Part shown: piece by piece, positions 40,690-54,300 of the stretch
Layout of the letters: each line of letters begins with the position of its first letter
Numbering within the stretch: the stretch's first letter is position 1
Assembly: GCF_050947335.1 (NCBI RefSeq)
Contig: NC_134993.1
Location: 7,626,001 to 7,690,000, forward strand
Source of the DNA: Megachile rotundata
Lineage: Eukaryota; Arthropoda; Insecta; Hymenoptera; Megachilidae
Direction of reading: 5' to 3'
DNA: 64,000 bases
Notes under the pieces: generated by a model
The model's input: only the letters and a program-made list of their open reading frames with translations
Told to the model about the DNA's origin: nothing
Database searches by the model: none
Translations under genes and position numbers: made by a program

Positions 40690-43530
40690 AGTCTGTTTTA
40701 TGCGGTTACCGGCGATGCACGTTGCCACGTGCAGTTGCGCGTCTTCCTTATATATATTTTATTTCATTTAGTAATATCCTTTGTTTAATAAATAAGACAA
40801 GTATACTAAACCACTTGTAGAACCCAATTTTGGCAAAGAATATATTGTATTATTCATTTTTATATTTAATTCTGCCTCAATTGATTATAACCCAAGTACA
40901 AAAACTTACCTGTTGGTTTATCTTAACCGCTTGAGGTATACCGTTAAAATCTAGTTACGAGACATATTACACATTTCTGCGACACCCGGCGTTAACCATA
41001 CGTCGGCTAGTCTTCACGTCTAAAATCCTTTGACGCTCAGGTTAATTAACAACCTTGAGTTAGCCTAGTAACAATTACCATAACCAAATACAGCCCCACC
41101 CACGTGGCTGTGCCCTCCTGGCTTGTAACAGCACCTTCAGGACACCATTTCCAATCTTTACCCCAACATCTTTACCTCAACGTCAAGAGCAATATAAACA
41201 GATAGAATAAAGGCAAATGTTATATATAAATCAAGTAATAAGAGAAATTATTTATTATAAAATAATCAACTGTAAGGCATCAGAAAATATTCATTCATGG
41301 AGGCAGAATGGTGGGTTGCAACTGAGTGATTTATCACTCTTTTCTGTTGGACACCCCTGGCCATAACGCAGGATTTATGTATAAAATTATCAACAAATGA
41401 TTACGCATCAAATTCAACAATGGCCTTTGCAGGAGTTTGCTATTATGAAACAAATGATTTTGAGTTAAAAGCTTCATGCTGATGGATATCTTAGTTTAAA
41501 AACAAACATAAACGGAAAACAATATGATTTGCAATCTACTTCCTAAATAAATATAAATACTTATGTAGGAAGTTACAAGAAAAACTATGCTGTACAACAA
41601 GAGAATCGTCAAAGCAATATTGAATCAAATATATTTTGTTTCTATTAGAGAAAATCATAATTGTCTCTCATAATTATAGATTGGCATGTCTGAATATGTA
41701 TGGATACAAGAAGTGTTTTTGGGTTTTCAGATCAAAAATAATACGCTTTGCATTTTAATCAAGAAAGAACTACAGCATGTTAAAATCAGCATGATAATAT
41801 TATTCCATTTGTACTTCAATACCTTTATATTATTTTTATAATTTTGTACTTTTATAGATTTACATTGGTGTCACGCAGTTTTAAGTTTGCATATAAAATA
41901 AATTTAAGAAGAGAACATGAGGGACAGATACAGTCCGATTTTGTTGAAAAATTATGATTTGCATACATATTTATTAGCCCTATCTAAGATTATTAAAACC
42001 GCTTTTGTTCGAATAACATACATTTTCTCCATTATAACTATGAATTTTTGATCTCACAAGTTTAACAAAATTATAGAAAATATGTACCTATTTCTTAAGA
42101 ATATCAAATTTTGTTATTTTATACAAAATTGTTCCATGTAGTTTGGATGAATGGGTTAATATGTCTCTCAAAGAAAAAAATGGGCATAAACAAATTACAC
42201 TTGACCTCTTAAATAGGTCTAATAATTATTTACGCAAAGTTTTATTAAAATTAGAGTATCGTTCCTTCATAATCTCTTGTAAGCAAAATAAAATACTTTT
42301 AAACTTAGAAGTAATTCTAAATATTAAAGCTGGATATAGTTTTGAAAATGATCATATCTGAATTTTTATGGAACTTGGCAAAATTGTCCAAAATAAAAAA
42401 AATAAATTATAATGTAAATGTTGCAATGGTCCTACGATTAAAGAAGCAATTAAGATAAACGCAATTTCTCTTATAAGTAAGCAATGTAAAATTATAATCA
42501 CATATGCTTAATCCAAAAGGTAAAATTTATACTTTCTTATAGAATAACAAGAATCTACATTTGTGAAAGAAAAAATTTTGAATTACTTAAAATTTGAAAA
42601 TATTAATTAAACAATGTTCATGACATGTTTTCGTGATTAATTATTTGTAGTGTCCCAAATATTAAATATGTTTAATTATACTCATCATTTTCCACTTTGA
42701 TTAACTTAAACATTCAGAATAGGCAGAATTAATTGCTGAATATCATTTGAAGTATTAGGACATTTAGTTCATCTGTATGGAGATTAATTTTTCTTTTAAA
42801 TTCACACATTACTATTTTTAATATCTGTCCTTTATTGAATATCTATATCTATATTTTATACTATACACATAAAAAACGTTATAAGCATTAAAAAGCATAT
42901 ATTTTGTTATATTTCCTTTTGTTGCGTTACTTTGTTCCATTGGTTTATAATAAATATTGTTGTTCATTTGCATTATTTGGTTACTTCAAAGAATTAAATA
43001 TATATGACAAGAAAAGATTATTAAAAATATATTTGCAAACCATTTAATATTTAAAAAATACCTGCATTAATAATTTTTGTACTTACAGTTTCCGGGATCT
43101 CATCGAATACCCTTACCATTCTTACTGAAAATTACGCAAATAACGTCGCAATGCAATTTGAAAAAAGAAATAAGGAGATTCTTCCACATAATGAACAGCA
43201 TTCGTTGTACTTCTGAACCAGCAGAAAATACTTCTTAGCTTCCCAACACAACACAATTCAATGATTGAATTTCAACTGTTGTCGTACAAAATGAATCTGC
43301 ATGGCGCGTTGCTACCGCCCGATTGTCATTTTAGAATTATTGCTGCGTAGAAGGAGCTATGTTGCCATGGAAGTATTCCACCTAACGGAACAAATTGCAA
43401 TTACTGAAAATTATAAATTATAAATCTAAAATTTAAAAAAGTGATTATATTATTGAAGAATTAAATAAGAAGTAAAAAAAATGTTGAGAATAAAATGAGA
43501 ATGTTAAACTAGAGATTCTCAAATCAGAAT
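40690..43530. other. AT-rich non-coding DNA
   Basis: No coding frame with any domain, no RNA gene and no element end was recognised. The 72-codon frame at 42,143-42,361 is Lys/Asn/Leu-rich, as expected by chance in AT-rich DNA. Confidence 0.55.
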
Positions 43531-44100
43531 AATTATTTTTAAGGGTTTCTGTGGCGACACCTACTTCCGCTTAGCCGTCCCGCCAAAGGGTGAACTTTTT
43601 CCCGCTATGATATTTATCGTCTTTTCCTGTCGAAAATGGCACTTATCCGGTATTGAAACGGCACTTTTACAGAAAATGCATTGAAGTATGGACGTGATAA
43701 CATAGTAAAACTTTGTAATTAGTTAGTGAAGTATTTTTAGTACTAGTAAATTTAGTGAATAATTGGAGAATTAAAGACTAATAACAAACACTGAGTTAAT
43801 AAACTTTAAGGATTCCTTTACATTAAGGAAACATGTAATTAATTATTATATTTGAAAACTAATAACAAACACTGTGTTAATATACTTTAAGGAAACGGGT
43901 AATTATTTATTATATTTAACGTAAGTCGGGAAGGTGGAATCCTCTCCTGAGTAAAGATCCCCACTAAAACGATACCCGTGGCACCATCTAGCGATAGTGC
44001 ATAAGAACGAATGAAAATACTGTTCAAAAAGTGCGTAGTTCACCCTGTTCACCGGAGAGATGACGCCACTTGTTCACTTTTCGTAAAAATTCAATTAATA
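43531..44100. other. GC-richer patch with repeated 'ggcgnCAtCT' and 'ggtgaact' words
   Basis: Around 43,550-43,600, 43,988-44,006 and (inverted) 44,031-44,070 are words of the type 'ggcgccatct' near 'ggtgaactac'. The last one matches 7,582-7,625 in opposite orientation. 'ggcaccatctagcg' at 43,980-43,996 resembles the CTCF-type insulator consensus. A direct duplication of about 70 bp ('actaataacaaacactg') lies at 43,778-43,918. Function is unproven. Confidence 0.35.
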
Positions 44101-47100
44101 TAGATTTTATTTATTAATATGTTATATATTTATCATACAGTTATTAATATTGATTTTATGTTGTTTGCAGTATATTTCCTGGGTCTGAAGATGCGGATTA
44201 TGTGTTTAGAACAGTTCATGAACTTACAGTGTCCTGTCGATAATATAGAGAATTGATGGATTGATTGATTTTATAAGAGCATCGACTGCTATGATCATCG
44301 GCTCAACAGAGAATAATATTAGAATAGTAAAAACTTTTCGTTCGATTAATTGATTTTATATGGACCTTGACACTTTTCGTTCGAGTTGCCGAAAACCGTT
44401 TTCACAGATGTTTCCTTCTGAAAAATGTAGCTTCCTTACAAAATTTGGCCAGAATCGGAACATGACGAATCAAGACAATCGTGTGAAAAAGGATACAGCC
44501 ACTGCTTGTACCGGAAGATAAACTGGTATCTTACGAAAAATTACAGTTTCCTGCATCATGAGTTTTGTCGATCACGACGAAATACCGAGTGTGCTGCTAT
44601 TTTCTCAACGCGTAAGAATATAAACTTTAAAAACATGTGAAAGTCAGCCTTACGCAATATTTTCAATTAGTTATTTTATAACGCGACGGTGCAACTTTGA
44701 TTGGAAATGAAAAGCGAAAGGTGTTATTGAAACGTTTAATTTCGAACAATATGAAGATATTCTTCACTCGAATAAATAAAATTTTAAAAGGACACATAAT
44801 ATAAGAAATATGAAGCAGTATTTTTATATGCACTTGTTCAGAAGGATACGCACTGCAAATATTAAAAATTTTTGTGTAAATTTTAAACATGAAATATATT
44901 TTTTGTAAATATATTTTTAAAACAGAAATTACTGTTGTTTTTATAATTGAGATAAAATATATTTATATTGAATATTAGAAGACTATAGCTATCATTTGTA
45001 ATTAAATAATATACATAGATAGATTGAAAATATTTTATTTTGTGTACAAATGGTGATGGATTTAGAAAATTTTTAATGTGACACATAAAACAACAGATAT
45101 TACACAAAATGTTGATGAATATGTTTGCAATAAGTTTTACAAAAAATGTAATTATATAGTCCTACTTTTTAAATAGAGAAAGATTTATTAAATTATATTA
45201 AGCAGTCTCATTGTGTTAAGTTGATGTAAAAGTTGTATAAAAACAACTCGTTTTATACATAGATAATGGAATATTATATTGTATTACAAATAGTAAGATT
45301 TTATTTATATATTATATTGTATTATTTGTATAATAGAAGTTTTATTAATGTGTTAGTATATAGAATATGTAATAATTATGTTAAAATGTATATGTAAATG
45401 TACATGTAGTTTAACTATTGTAACATGAATATTTTATTTTATTACATCTATATGTACATAATATTAAATACATAATATACAAATTAAACAAATAACAAAA
45501 ATAAGATAATACAAATTTACATCTTTATTGTTTTGCAAGAAATTTTTGGTATGGACAGAATGACAGAGCTCCTTAAATAATGGAAGCAGAAAAATAAATC
45601 ATAATTAAATAACCTGATAATGATGTAATCAGCTATAAAACATTGTGTGATGCGAATAGTTAATATCTCTGCCAAGCATTTGAATCAGTCATTATTTATA
45701 AAATAGACGTAAAAAGTATGATAGCCTTATTTTTAACATACAAACACGTAATTTCAACTATTTAGTTTCCTGTATAATTAACATAAATGACTTCTTTTAT
45801 TACGTTAATAAAAATCGAATAAAAAAGAAACGGTGAATGCCAAGTACGTCTAAAAATAGCTTCGAATCATCCATTGTCACGAGATCGCATTTTAAAATCT
45901 ATTCCAACATTTTTTGCCTCTATAACAAAGAAACAATCGCGTCTTACACTTTATCATAAATTCCATTGTTTTTGAAGGAACAGTTACATAAATCTCTTTC
46001 TCTTATACAAAATTGAAAATTGGTAAATTGATGATATTAATTGATTATTTAATATCATTGATTGATATTAATTTATGATTAATAAAATACTTGTATAATC
46101 CTACTCATCGAGATTTTGAATTAGTGTCGATTTTTTTAAAAATCATGCAAATAAATAACAAAGACACTACTTATTGAAGCAAACTTTGTTATGTAACAAA
46201 CACTATAGCGTAACGATTAACTCTGTTAGGAAACAAGAACCTCACGTTCCAGGACTGATTTTACAGTCAGCTGATAGAATGAAGCGAAGAAAATGGTAAA
46301 CAAAGAACTCGGAAAATTAGAGTGCAGAAATAACAACGTTTAGTTCGACAAGAAAATAGTTTATACGAAAAATTGGTAAAATGCATTCTAGTGCATTGAA
46401 AATAAAATAAAACAAGAAAAAAACGCTACATATTTAAGTATATTAATGTATAAATGTTCAATTGTTTATTTACCTGTTATTTTTATTTTATTTTATTTTC
46501 TACTGCTATTTTTTTAAACAAAAAGTGTTATATTTTTTGTATCAGGCTCCTTTTTGCAGAAAACTGATATTTACTAAATATTACACAATATAGACACAAT
46601 TAAGAATTTTGTATTGATATTTATTTGTAAATATAAGTAATTTACTACAAACAATTTTCAATATATATTTTTAAATATATTGAAATAAATATATTACACA
46701 AGTACAAGTGTATAAGTACAATACTCAAGGATTCATTTTAAAGACTTAAATTTCATTTCAGTTGTGAATATAGAACATCTTAAACTATGGCTGTAACACG
46801 ATACCTCAGATTATGTCACTCTAAGTACTTCTATGAGTCTTTAACTCTTGCGTGGGCATTTCAAGCAGTGCTCATTAATTCTTTAGCATTCAAATTCTTT
46901 CATTTGACAGTGTAAAAAAATTGAAACAAGTACAAATGAATGTTTTCATTTTTTGACATATATATTAGGGTACATGTTAAAATTATGTATGTATTATTTG
47001 TTATTACTCGATAAATTCTTGTCCGTTCTCACCTTCAAAAAATTTAGTATATGGTGCAAAAATGGTCCAAAATACATTTATCCATAAATCTAAATCAATG

Positions 47101-48387
47101 AAGAATTTAGGAAAAAGTATTCCTTCGGATGAGAAATAAACAATTAACATTTACAGACAATGGCCATCTTTTAAATTGAAATTAAAATGGAAAAATGAAT
47201 AAATTAGAAATGATACGTAAACTATTTCATCTTGATGAAAATCAACATGCATCTTTACAGAAATTTCTTAATAACTGTTAATTTAGAATAAGGAGTCTAA
47301 GGTCCGTCATTTTGGGTTCCATGCGCCATTTAAATCTAGTGTTAAAGTCTTTGCATTCTTTTTCTGTTTCTTTTAGAAAACTTTTTGACAAATTTTTATC
47401 AATGGCTCCAATTATAAATTTTTATTTGGAGGATTTGAAACTGGCTTCAAAATTCAAATTCATTTTTCTTAAAAAAGAATGCTTTTGTAAGAAAAGAAAC
47501 GTAAATTGACACGCAATTAATAACTCTGATGGAATATTATGACAGATTCTACCGTTTTCTTCGCGTTTAGGTAATATCTATTAAAACCGGTGACATAATG
47601 CTTTTATTCTCGTAGTTTGATGCTATAAATTCCACGTAAGAATGCGAATTTTGCGTGCCAATGGTGGAATATGACGTCATCGAATAATCAGTGAAATGAT
47701 GTCATTCATGAGGGCGTAGAATCGACGTAAGCTCACGAAAGGAGCGGTCTGAAGAATAAACTATGATTATACTGATTAGACGCAATGTCGTGATTAGCGC
47801 TTGAAATTTCTCGTAGGTCTTTAAAAAGTACGGAGGAAGATTAAATCTGTTCCCTTGAACAATTAACGGAACTCAATTACATCGTTGTTTCTACAATTTT
47901 TAAAATTAGATTTATTATAAAATCTTGGAAAGCAGGAAGTATGTTAAAACAATGTTAGCAAATTTGAGTAATCTGTTTGCTGAGCTTTTATTCTTAATTG
48001 TATGGATGTGTAATAATTTATTTATTTTAATTTGGCAAATTGATGTTGTGTAATTAACTAAATGTTTTACTTAGATTTTAGTTGTTGTTGATGACGTATT
48101 CTATTTAATTTTGAATAAAAAATGGAAGATGAAACGTAAAATGAAATATGAGTGTTATCTGAATTATAGTAATTTTAATTTGACAAATTAATGTTGTATA
48201 ATTAACTAAATTTTTTAAATAAGTTTATACTATTACAATTTTTTTAATATATTTTACTAATTTTAAGTAAAGAATAAATAAATAATAGATTAAACGTACA
48301 GTAGATTATGCTATGAGCTTTATTTAAAATAATTGAAAAAATGTTATAATTAGAGATAAAAATTCTGAAAGACTAGTTTGATAATTC

Positions 48388-48500
48388 TAGTATTAAATAT
48401 TAAATATTAAATATTAAATATTAAATATTAATATTAAATTTAAATATTAAATATTTAATATTTAGTATTAAATTTAAATTTAGTATTATCTAGTATTAAA
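48388..48500. repeat. (aaatatt)n simple repeat
   Basis: 'attaaatattaaatatta' repeats at a 7-bp period for five or six units, then degrades into palindromic A/T words. Confidence 0.85.
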
Positions 48501-49539
48501 TATTTAATTTTCTTGTGTTTGTAGACGAAGATGTTTGTACAAATATCTACTTTAAATAAATTAATGAAAATATTGAATGATTATGATTGAGAGATAAAAA
48601 GAATTTTCAGTAATTTTTTATAAACAAAAGTCTAGCTGCATTTGTTATTTATTATATCATTCCTAAATATTAAATGTAACAATAGATAATTTATAACAAC
48701 AACAACATTCTTTAACAATAGTTAATTTATAGCAATAGAAATGTTACAAATTAACATTAATAGAACTATAATATAAAAATAATTATAAAAATTAGAAAAA
48801 ATGTTATTCTTTAAAAATGATTTTAATCTTCTATGAAGATGAAAATGTTTCAAATGAAATGCATGTATCTTTAAAAACGATGTTTGTATTAATGCATTAT
48901 CATCACGTACACAAAATGAATAACAAGTGTGAATCACAGTAAGTTTATCGACAATGATTTCAATGTTTCTCACACGTAAGCGAGAAATGAATCAACACCA
49001 TTTATCGGAATTTAAATTATGTTCTTTGAATAAAAAACACAGCACACACTGACTAATTATTATAACTGAAGATACATTTAATTTTTAATAGCAATTAAAT
49101 CATTTATATATGACATTATAATATTCATTTAATTGCTATTAAAAATTAAAAAAAAATGTTGTGTATGATTATAGTGTCATAAACATTTATTATACGATAA
49201 TTAATGTCTTTAAAGTATTGTACAATTTTTGATAACGAGATTTTTACTCGCGAAAGTATGAACAGTTATTACTTTGAAGAATTTTTTCGTAGAATAGTGT
49301 ATATCGATTAAATCTTTTCGGTAAACAATGTTTACAAGGAAATATTTGATTTTGATACGCTGTAACTTTTTGTTGGCGGCAAGTTCAATTAGATTGATTG
49401 AAAATGGTGATAAATGTAGACGTATTGATTAGGATATTGCGTGGTAAAAGTGATTAAAAATTATAGGGAATTCGATAAAGTATATGGACTTTCAATATTG
49501 TTCAAAAGAAACAAATTTTTTAATTTATAAATATAGAGG

Positions 49540-50230
49540 TTTTCAAATTACTGGATTTTAAGTTTAGAAATTTGGAGATTTGGGAGTTTAGAAGTTTAGC
49601 AGTTTGGGGATTTGGTAATTTCAGACGATTGCTATTTGGAAATTTTAGAATTTGGAAGTTTGGGAATTTGGAAGGTTGGAAACATGGAATTTAAGAATTT
49701 AAAAATTTTGGATTTAAGGAGGTTGGAAACTCGGAATTTAAAAATTTAGGAATTTGAGCATTTGAGAGTTTGGAAATTTTTGAAGGTTGAAATTAGGAAT
49801 TTGAGGATATGGGAATTGGGAAATTGGAGAATATAGGAATTTGGATATTTAAGTATTTGGGAGTTTGAGAATTTTAGAAAGTTGGAATTAGGAATTTGAG
49901 AATATGGGAATTGGGAAATTGAAGAATTTGAGAATTTATGAATTTGGGAATTTAGAAATTGGGGAATTTGAGAAGATGAGAATTTGGAAATGTCAAAAGG
50001 TTGGAATTAGAAAACCTTGGAATTTAAGAATATGAGAATTGGAAAATTCCGAAATCTCGGAATTTAAAAATTTAGGAATCTAGAAATTTTAGAGTCTGGA
50101 GATTTCAAAGGTTAAAATTTAAAAATCTTGGAACTTAGGAATTTGAATATTTGAAAATTTGGAAATTTAAAAAATTATAGAGTTAGAAATTTTAAACTCG
50201 AAAATTTAGAAATTTGCGAATTTAAAAAAG
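49540..50230. repeat. Low-complexity 'ggaatttg' periodic region
   Basis: About 700 bp consist of words like 'ggaatttgagaatttggaa' with a loose 8-9-bp period. It is the strand complement of the 'ccaaattc' type at 4.1 and 7.3 kb and is repeated at 62,640-63,010. Confidence 0.8.
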
Positions 50231-51102
50231 TAATTGTTCAGAAACTTTACATATATCATTTTATAAAATAGAAAGCCAAGTATGATAAATATTAAATTAT
50301 ATTAGACTAGTAACTCCATTTGTGACTTCACAAGTGACCTAACAATATTTTTCGCCAAAATTCCAAAAATTACATTTAAATGTAGAATTACTTGGTATCT
50401 AAATCCGAGAGATTTCGTATCAAAATACGTACAAAGATCGCGAATGTATTTATCATCGCATTGCGTTTTTCATTTATTGAACGATTTCTTTATCGTTATT
50501 TACACTATTTGATACAAACACACGCGTATACTTTAACTTTTGACGTTTAATAGATTCTTCCTATAAGTTTTAACATTTTTACTATTTTTTCCAGTACCTT
50601 CAACTTTCAAGAAGTTTAATTATAATGAAACTAGAATTTAAACTTTCAAAATTTCTTTAAATAAAAATTTTATACGAAACAGAATTTTTAAGTTGTATAA
50701 TATGAGTATAATATGAGTTTATATAATTTACAAGAATTTGTCTAATTTATTAGAAATTCTATAATTTCAAGAATTTTCATACGTCACTAGAATTTGTATC
50801 TTTTTCAAGAATTTTGATAATTTCCAAAAATTCATACAATACAAGAATATACATAAATCACAAAAATGTATGTACATAATTTATGTAGTTTGTGTTATGT
50901 ACTTAAGAATATTTACACGTTTCAAGATTTATGTTTGATATAAATTCTCCATACCTCAAGAGTTTTCATGACTTACAAATTTCTATAGTTTACTATAACT
51001 TTCATGACTTACAAAAATTTTTATAACTCACAGGAATCTTTGTTTCAGTATAAAATCTCGTTCTATTTAAAAAGGGATGAACGGATGCATTAGGTCACCC
51101 CG

Positions 51103-51383
51103 TATATAAATGATAATGATACCACGAAGCAATTTGAGGGACGCCGCTATAGCGTCCCGGCTAAAGAAACAAACGTGACTATAGTCATGTTGAAACAGCT
51201 TACACACGCTATACATAACGCGTGTGTAAGCTTCAGTTCGCGTAAACGTATAGCCGTGTTTTGGTGAGTAAAAAATCGGTGCTCTTTCATGGTACGCATT
51301 CGAGTCTTCAACATCTAGTCGTTGCTGAACCATCGTCTTGTGAACATCTCTGTTAACCTAACATCTCTGTTGTCAGTTCTCAT
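51103..51383 (+). promoter_or_regulatory. Candidate promoter and 5' leader exon
   Basis: TATATAAA at 51,103-51,110 is followed by about 270 bp that are less AT-rich than both sides and end at a strong donor, cat|GTAAGT, at 51,383/51,384. Within it are two strong hairpins (51,138-51,158 and 51,197-51,232). The next convincing acceptor downstream with an ATG is at 56,213, so this could be the non-coding first exon of the membrane-protein gene. That linkage is inference. The minus-strand frame at 51,067-51,333 (88 codons) shows no domain and is not called. Confidence 0.35.
51138..51232. other. Two perfect hairpins
   Basis: Hairpin 1: 'gggacgc' (51,138-51,144) pairs with 'gcgtccc' (51,152-51,158) over a 7-nt loop. 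Hairpin 2: 'agcttacacacg' (51,197-51,208) pairs with 'cgtgtgtaagct' (51,221-51,232) over a 12-nt loop. Both are perfect and GC-richer than the surroundings, so they are unlikely by chance alone in AT-rich DNA. Confidence 0.75.
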
Positions 51384-51389
51384 GTAAGT

Positions 51390-54300
51390 TTCTCTTCGAT
51401 AAACAACGGATTTCGAGCAAAACTGGGTCGACCTTCCACTATTTTTTGAACCAACTTGCCAACAAAAATAATATTTAATTCAAGTTTTCAAAAAACTTGT
51501 TCTTTTCAAAAATTTCTAAAAAGATGCAACGCGAATAACATCGAGTAACGTTAATAATTTTTGTAATATTTCAAATTGTACAATTGATTCAAATTAAACG
51601 ATTTGTTTGAAAGTGAGTATTTTTTATGGCGATTTTTAAATAGCAACTGACCCACTTTTGTTTCATGCTACGTAAAATATTCAGTGCATTTGTTTACCAT
51701 CAAATTTTTATACTCGGTGTTTGTGACGCAGTGATTGGTGCAAAAGTGAATATTTTTCTTTTTTTATTTGTGACAATACAGAAAAATCTGGAAGCTTTTT
51801 GTTTCGTTCAGTAAAGTTTTTCAACTTAATCGTTTTATTTATTAATTTCAATTTATAAACGTGTAATCATTTTTCTCTTAAAGACACGTTTCTATTTTAT
51901 TAAAACTAGTTTGTAAAATAAACAACTATTTATGTTTTGTTTTAGTATGTTGATTAAAAGTAAAATGCGCGTATTTTTGAATATGTAAACAATTTGACGT
52001 TTATTACTTCACTTTATTTATTTATTTACTTTATTCATTACTTCAAATTAAATTATGATTTCAAAATAAAATAATGATAAACATTTAATTAAATTATATA
52101 TTCAATTTTATATTTAAAAGTATTTAGCTTTGAGTTAAAGTCCAATATTTAATTTTTATACAGTTTTTTTGCAAGATCATTTAAAAGTTTATATAATTTA
52201 ACAGTATACAAACTTTTTCAGTATACAAAATCTTATTCTTCTAATAATTTTTATATACGAAATTCTTAACTTTAAAAACACTGTAAATATATTCCAATGA
52301 AAAATGATCTTAAAAATGACTCAACTTACATTTCATTTTATAAAAAATATACATGTACACATTTTAATATAAGAAGTCTACACATTATATTAAATTTTAT
52401 ATTTTATAACATTTTTTAATATCTACTATTAGTTATATTAATTCAAATGAATTAATCATATTAAATTAAATTAGTCACATTAAGTTATACTAAAATTATT
52501 TTTAAAATCATTTCTAATAATAAAGTTGAGTCAATATTTATCAAATTGATAAACTGGAATATATAAACATCATAAAATGTAAAAGTAATAAAATTTATTA
52601 TCGCTAAAGCAGTCGGAGGCTGGAAATGCAAACAAAAAAAGATGTTTTTTTTTCACAGCATCCGCATGAATCAGACTTATTTTACGAGAGATAGCAATAA
52701 TCACATTCACTATGCAATATCACGCGATAAGGCGTAATATGAAATAAGTACGTATGAATAAGCAGAGGAAGAGCAATCATATCTAATCTAACCGGTTTTC
52801 ATTCATATGCAAATTGTTCTTAACACCTATTTCAAAAATCGCCTTTCATCTCGATCCTTTTAAAATGTGGTCACAGTGATGTGACGAAAAACAAAATATT
52901 GACATGATATTACATAACCTATAACGAATATAACCAGTAGTAATAACAGAAAAATGGACGGACAAAATCAAAATAAAAAATAGTAACAATCCATAATAAC
53001 AAATATAATAATAATGAATGAAAGTTTGTAAATAACAAAATAATTTTATATATATACTTTGTTTACATATGTAAAATTATTTTGTTACTTACAAACGAAA
53101 GAAATACAATTGGTAATATTTTATGATTAAAAATTACTTGTATATATAAATATTGTAAATTATTCTTTTTGGTTACATTATAATAGTTTTTTTAAATATG
53201 AAAATTGAATTGCTTAATTTATATTTAATACTACATACAAATTTTACATTTATATTGTAGAAGATAATTACATTTAGTATAGACAGATTAGTAAAATAAA
53301 TATTACAAATACTAATATAGAAAAATAAATATTAATTTATGATATAAATAAATTAGTAAATTATTAAACGTACTAATAAAGATACTAATTTATTTTAATA
53401 TAATAAATTGATAGAAATGAATAAACATCAAATTACACTTTCTTTAAATTTCTTCTTTCCCAAAGTGATTAACACGCAGTTTTAAATGAAAGAAACACAA
53501 GAATTTTTGTGGAAACAAACATAAAATGTTTTTAATATTGTTTTTATCATAATTTTGCTAGTAATTTTGTTAGTTTAAAAAGTGTTGCAAAATCTGTGTC
53601 AAGGTTTTTCGGCCAATGATTGCACGCGTGAAAGTGCAGCTTTCTTTTCAGCGTTAAATTCATTTTATGCCCAAGACGTGACACGCCATTATAATTTTTT
53701 GTCTGCTACTTTTCTCTCGCTTTCTTCCAATCTGTATAGGGATTGTCAAGATCACCGTGTAAACTAGTTTCTAGTGACCTTCGCATAGTCTCCTCTTGAA
53801 TCGTTACATATTTTCGTAGATTACGACCTGACTTATGTATTGGAAATAATTTCGCAGTGTTTTATACACAACAGTTTCTCCGAAAGTTTTTGTTTACCGT
53901 ATAACGTCAAATATCATTTCTATTTACAATTTCAGCAGAGATAAAATTTTCTACGTATTTACAATCAGTGATGGAATTTAAAAAAGATATGCATTTATCT
54001 TTCTGTGATACTTTTTTATTATAAAAAATACTGCGTATTCAATACACATAATACATAAAATACAAGAAATATACAGTATTTAAATTTGAGAATAATTTGC
54101 AAGCAATTACGGAAACTTATGAGGAAGGAATATTATAAGTGATATTATAGATAAATGACTAAAAAAAAAAATAATTTTGAAACTGTGAGTGATTTTGGTT
54201 TTATTGCTTCCTTCAAATTATTAATTTAAATTATTCTTTTTATTATTCTGTATACATCTTATTCATATTAATTATTTATTTAATATGTACATTTTATTAG

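Larger units (their letters stand above)
44101..51060. other. AT-rich non-coding DNA
   Basis: Seven kilobases without a supportable gene. Content is low-complexity: (aaatatt)n at about 48,388-48,500 and G/A-rich 'ggaatttg' periodic DNA at 49,540-50,230. Short frames, including 44,663-44,890, 44,883-45,107, 47,312-47,509 and 48,722-48,973, are Ile/Phe/Lys/Asn-rich and chance-like. Around 47,288-47,340 there is a fragment ('ggtccgtcattttgggttcc') similar to the arms of the palindrome at 61-62 kb. Confidence 0.55.

Noticed and set aside
40380..40820. 146-codon frame across the piggyBac-type MITE
   Set aside because: It starts inside the MITE and runs through its right terminus. The repeated residues come from the MITE sub-repeats.
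51067..51333. 88-codon minus-strand frame at 51.1-51.3 kb
   Set aside because: No domain is recognisable, it is read through two perfect hairpins, and a plus-strand promoter-donor arrangement explains the composition better. The evidence is too weak for a gene call either way.
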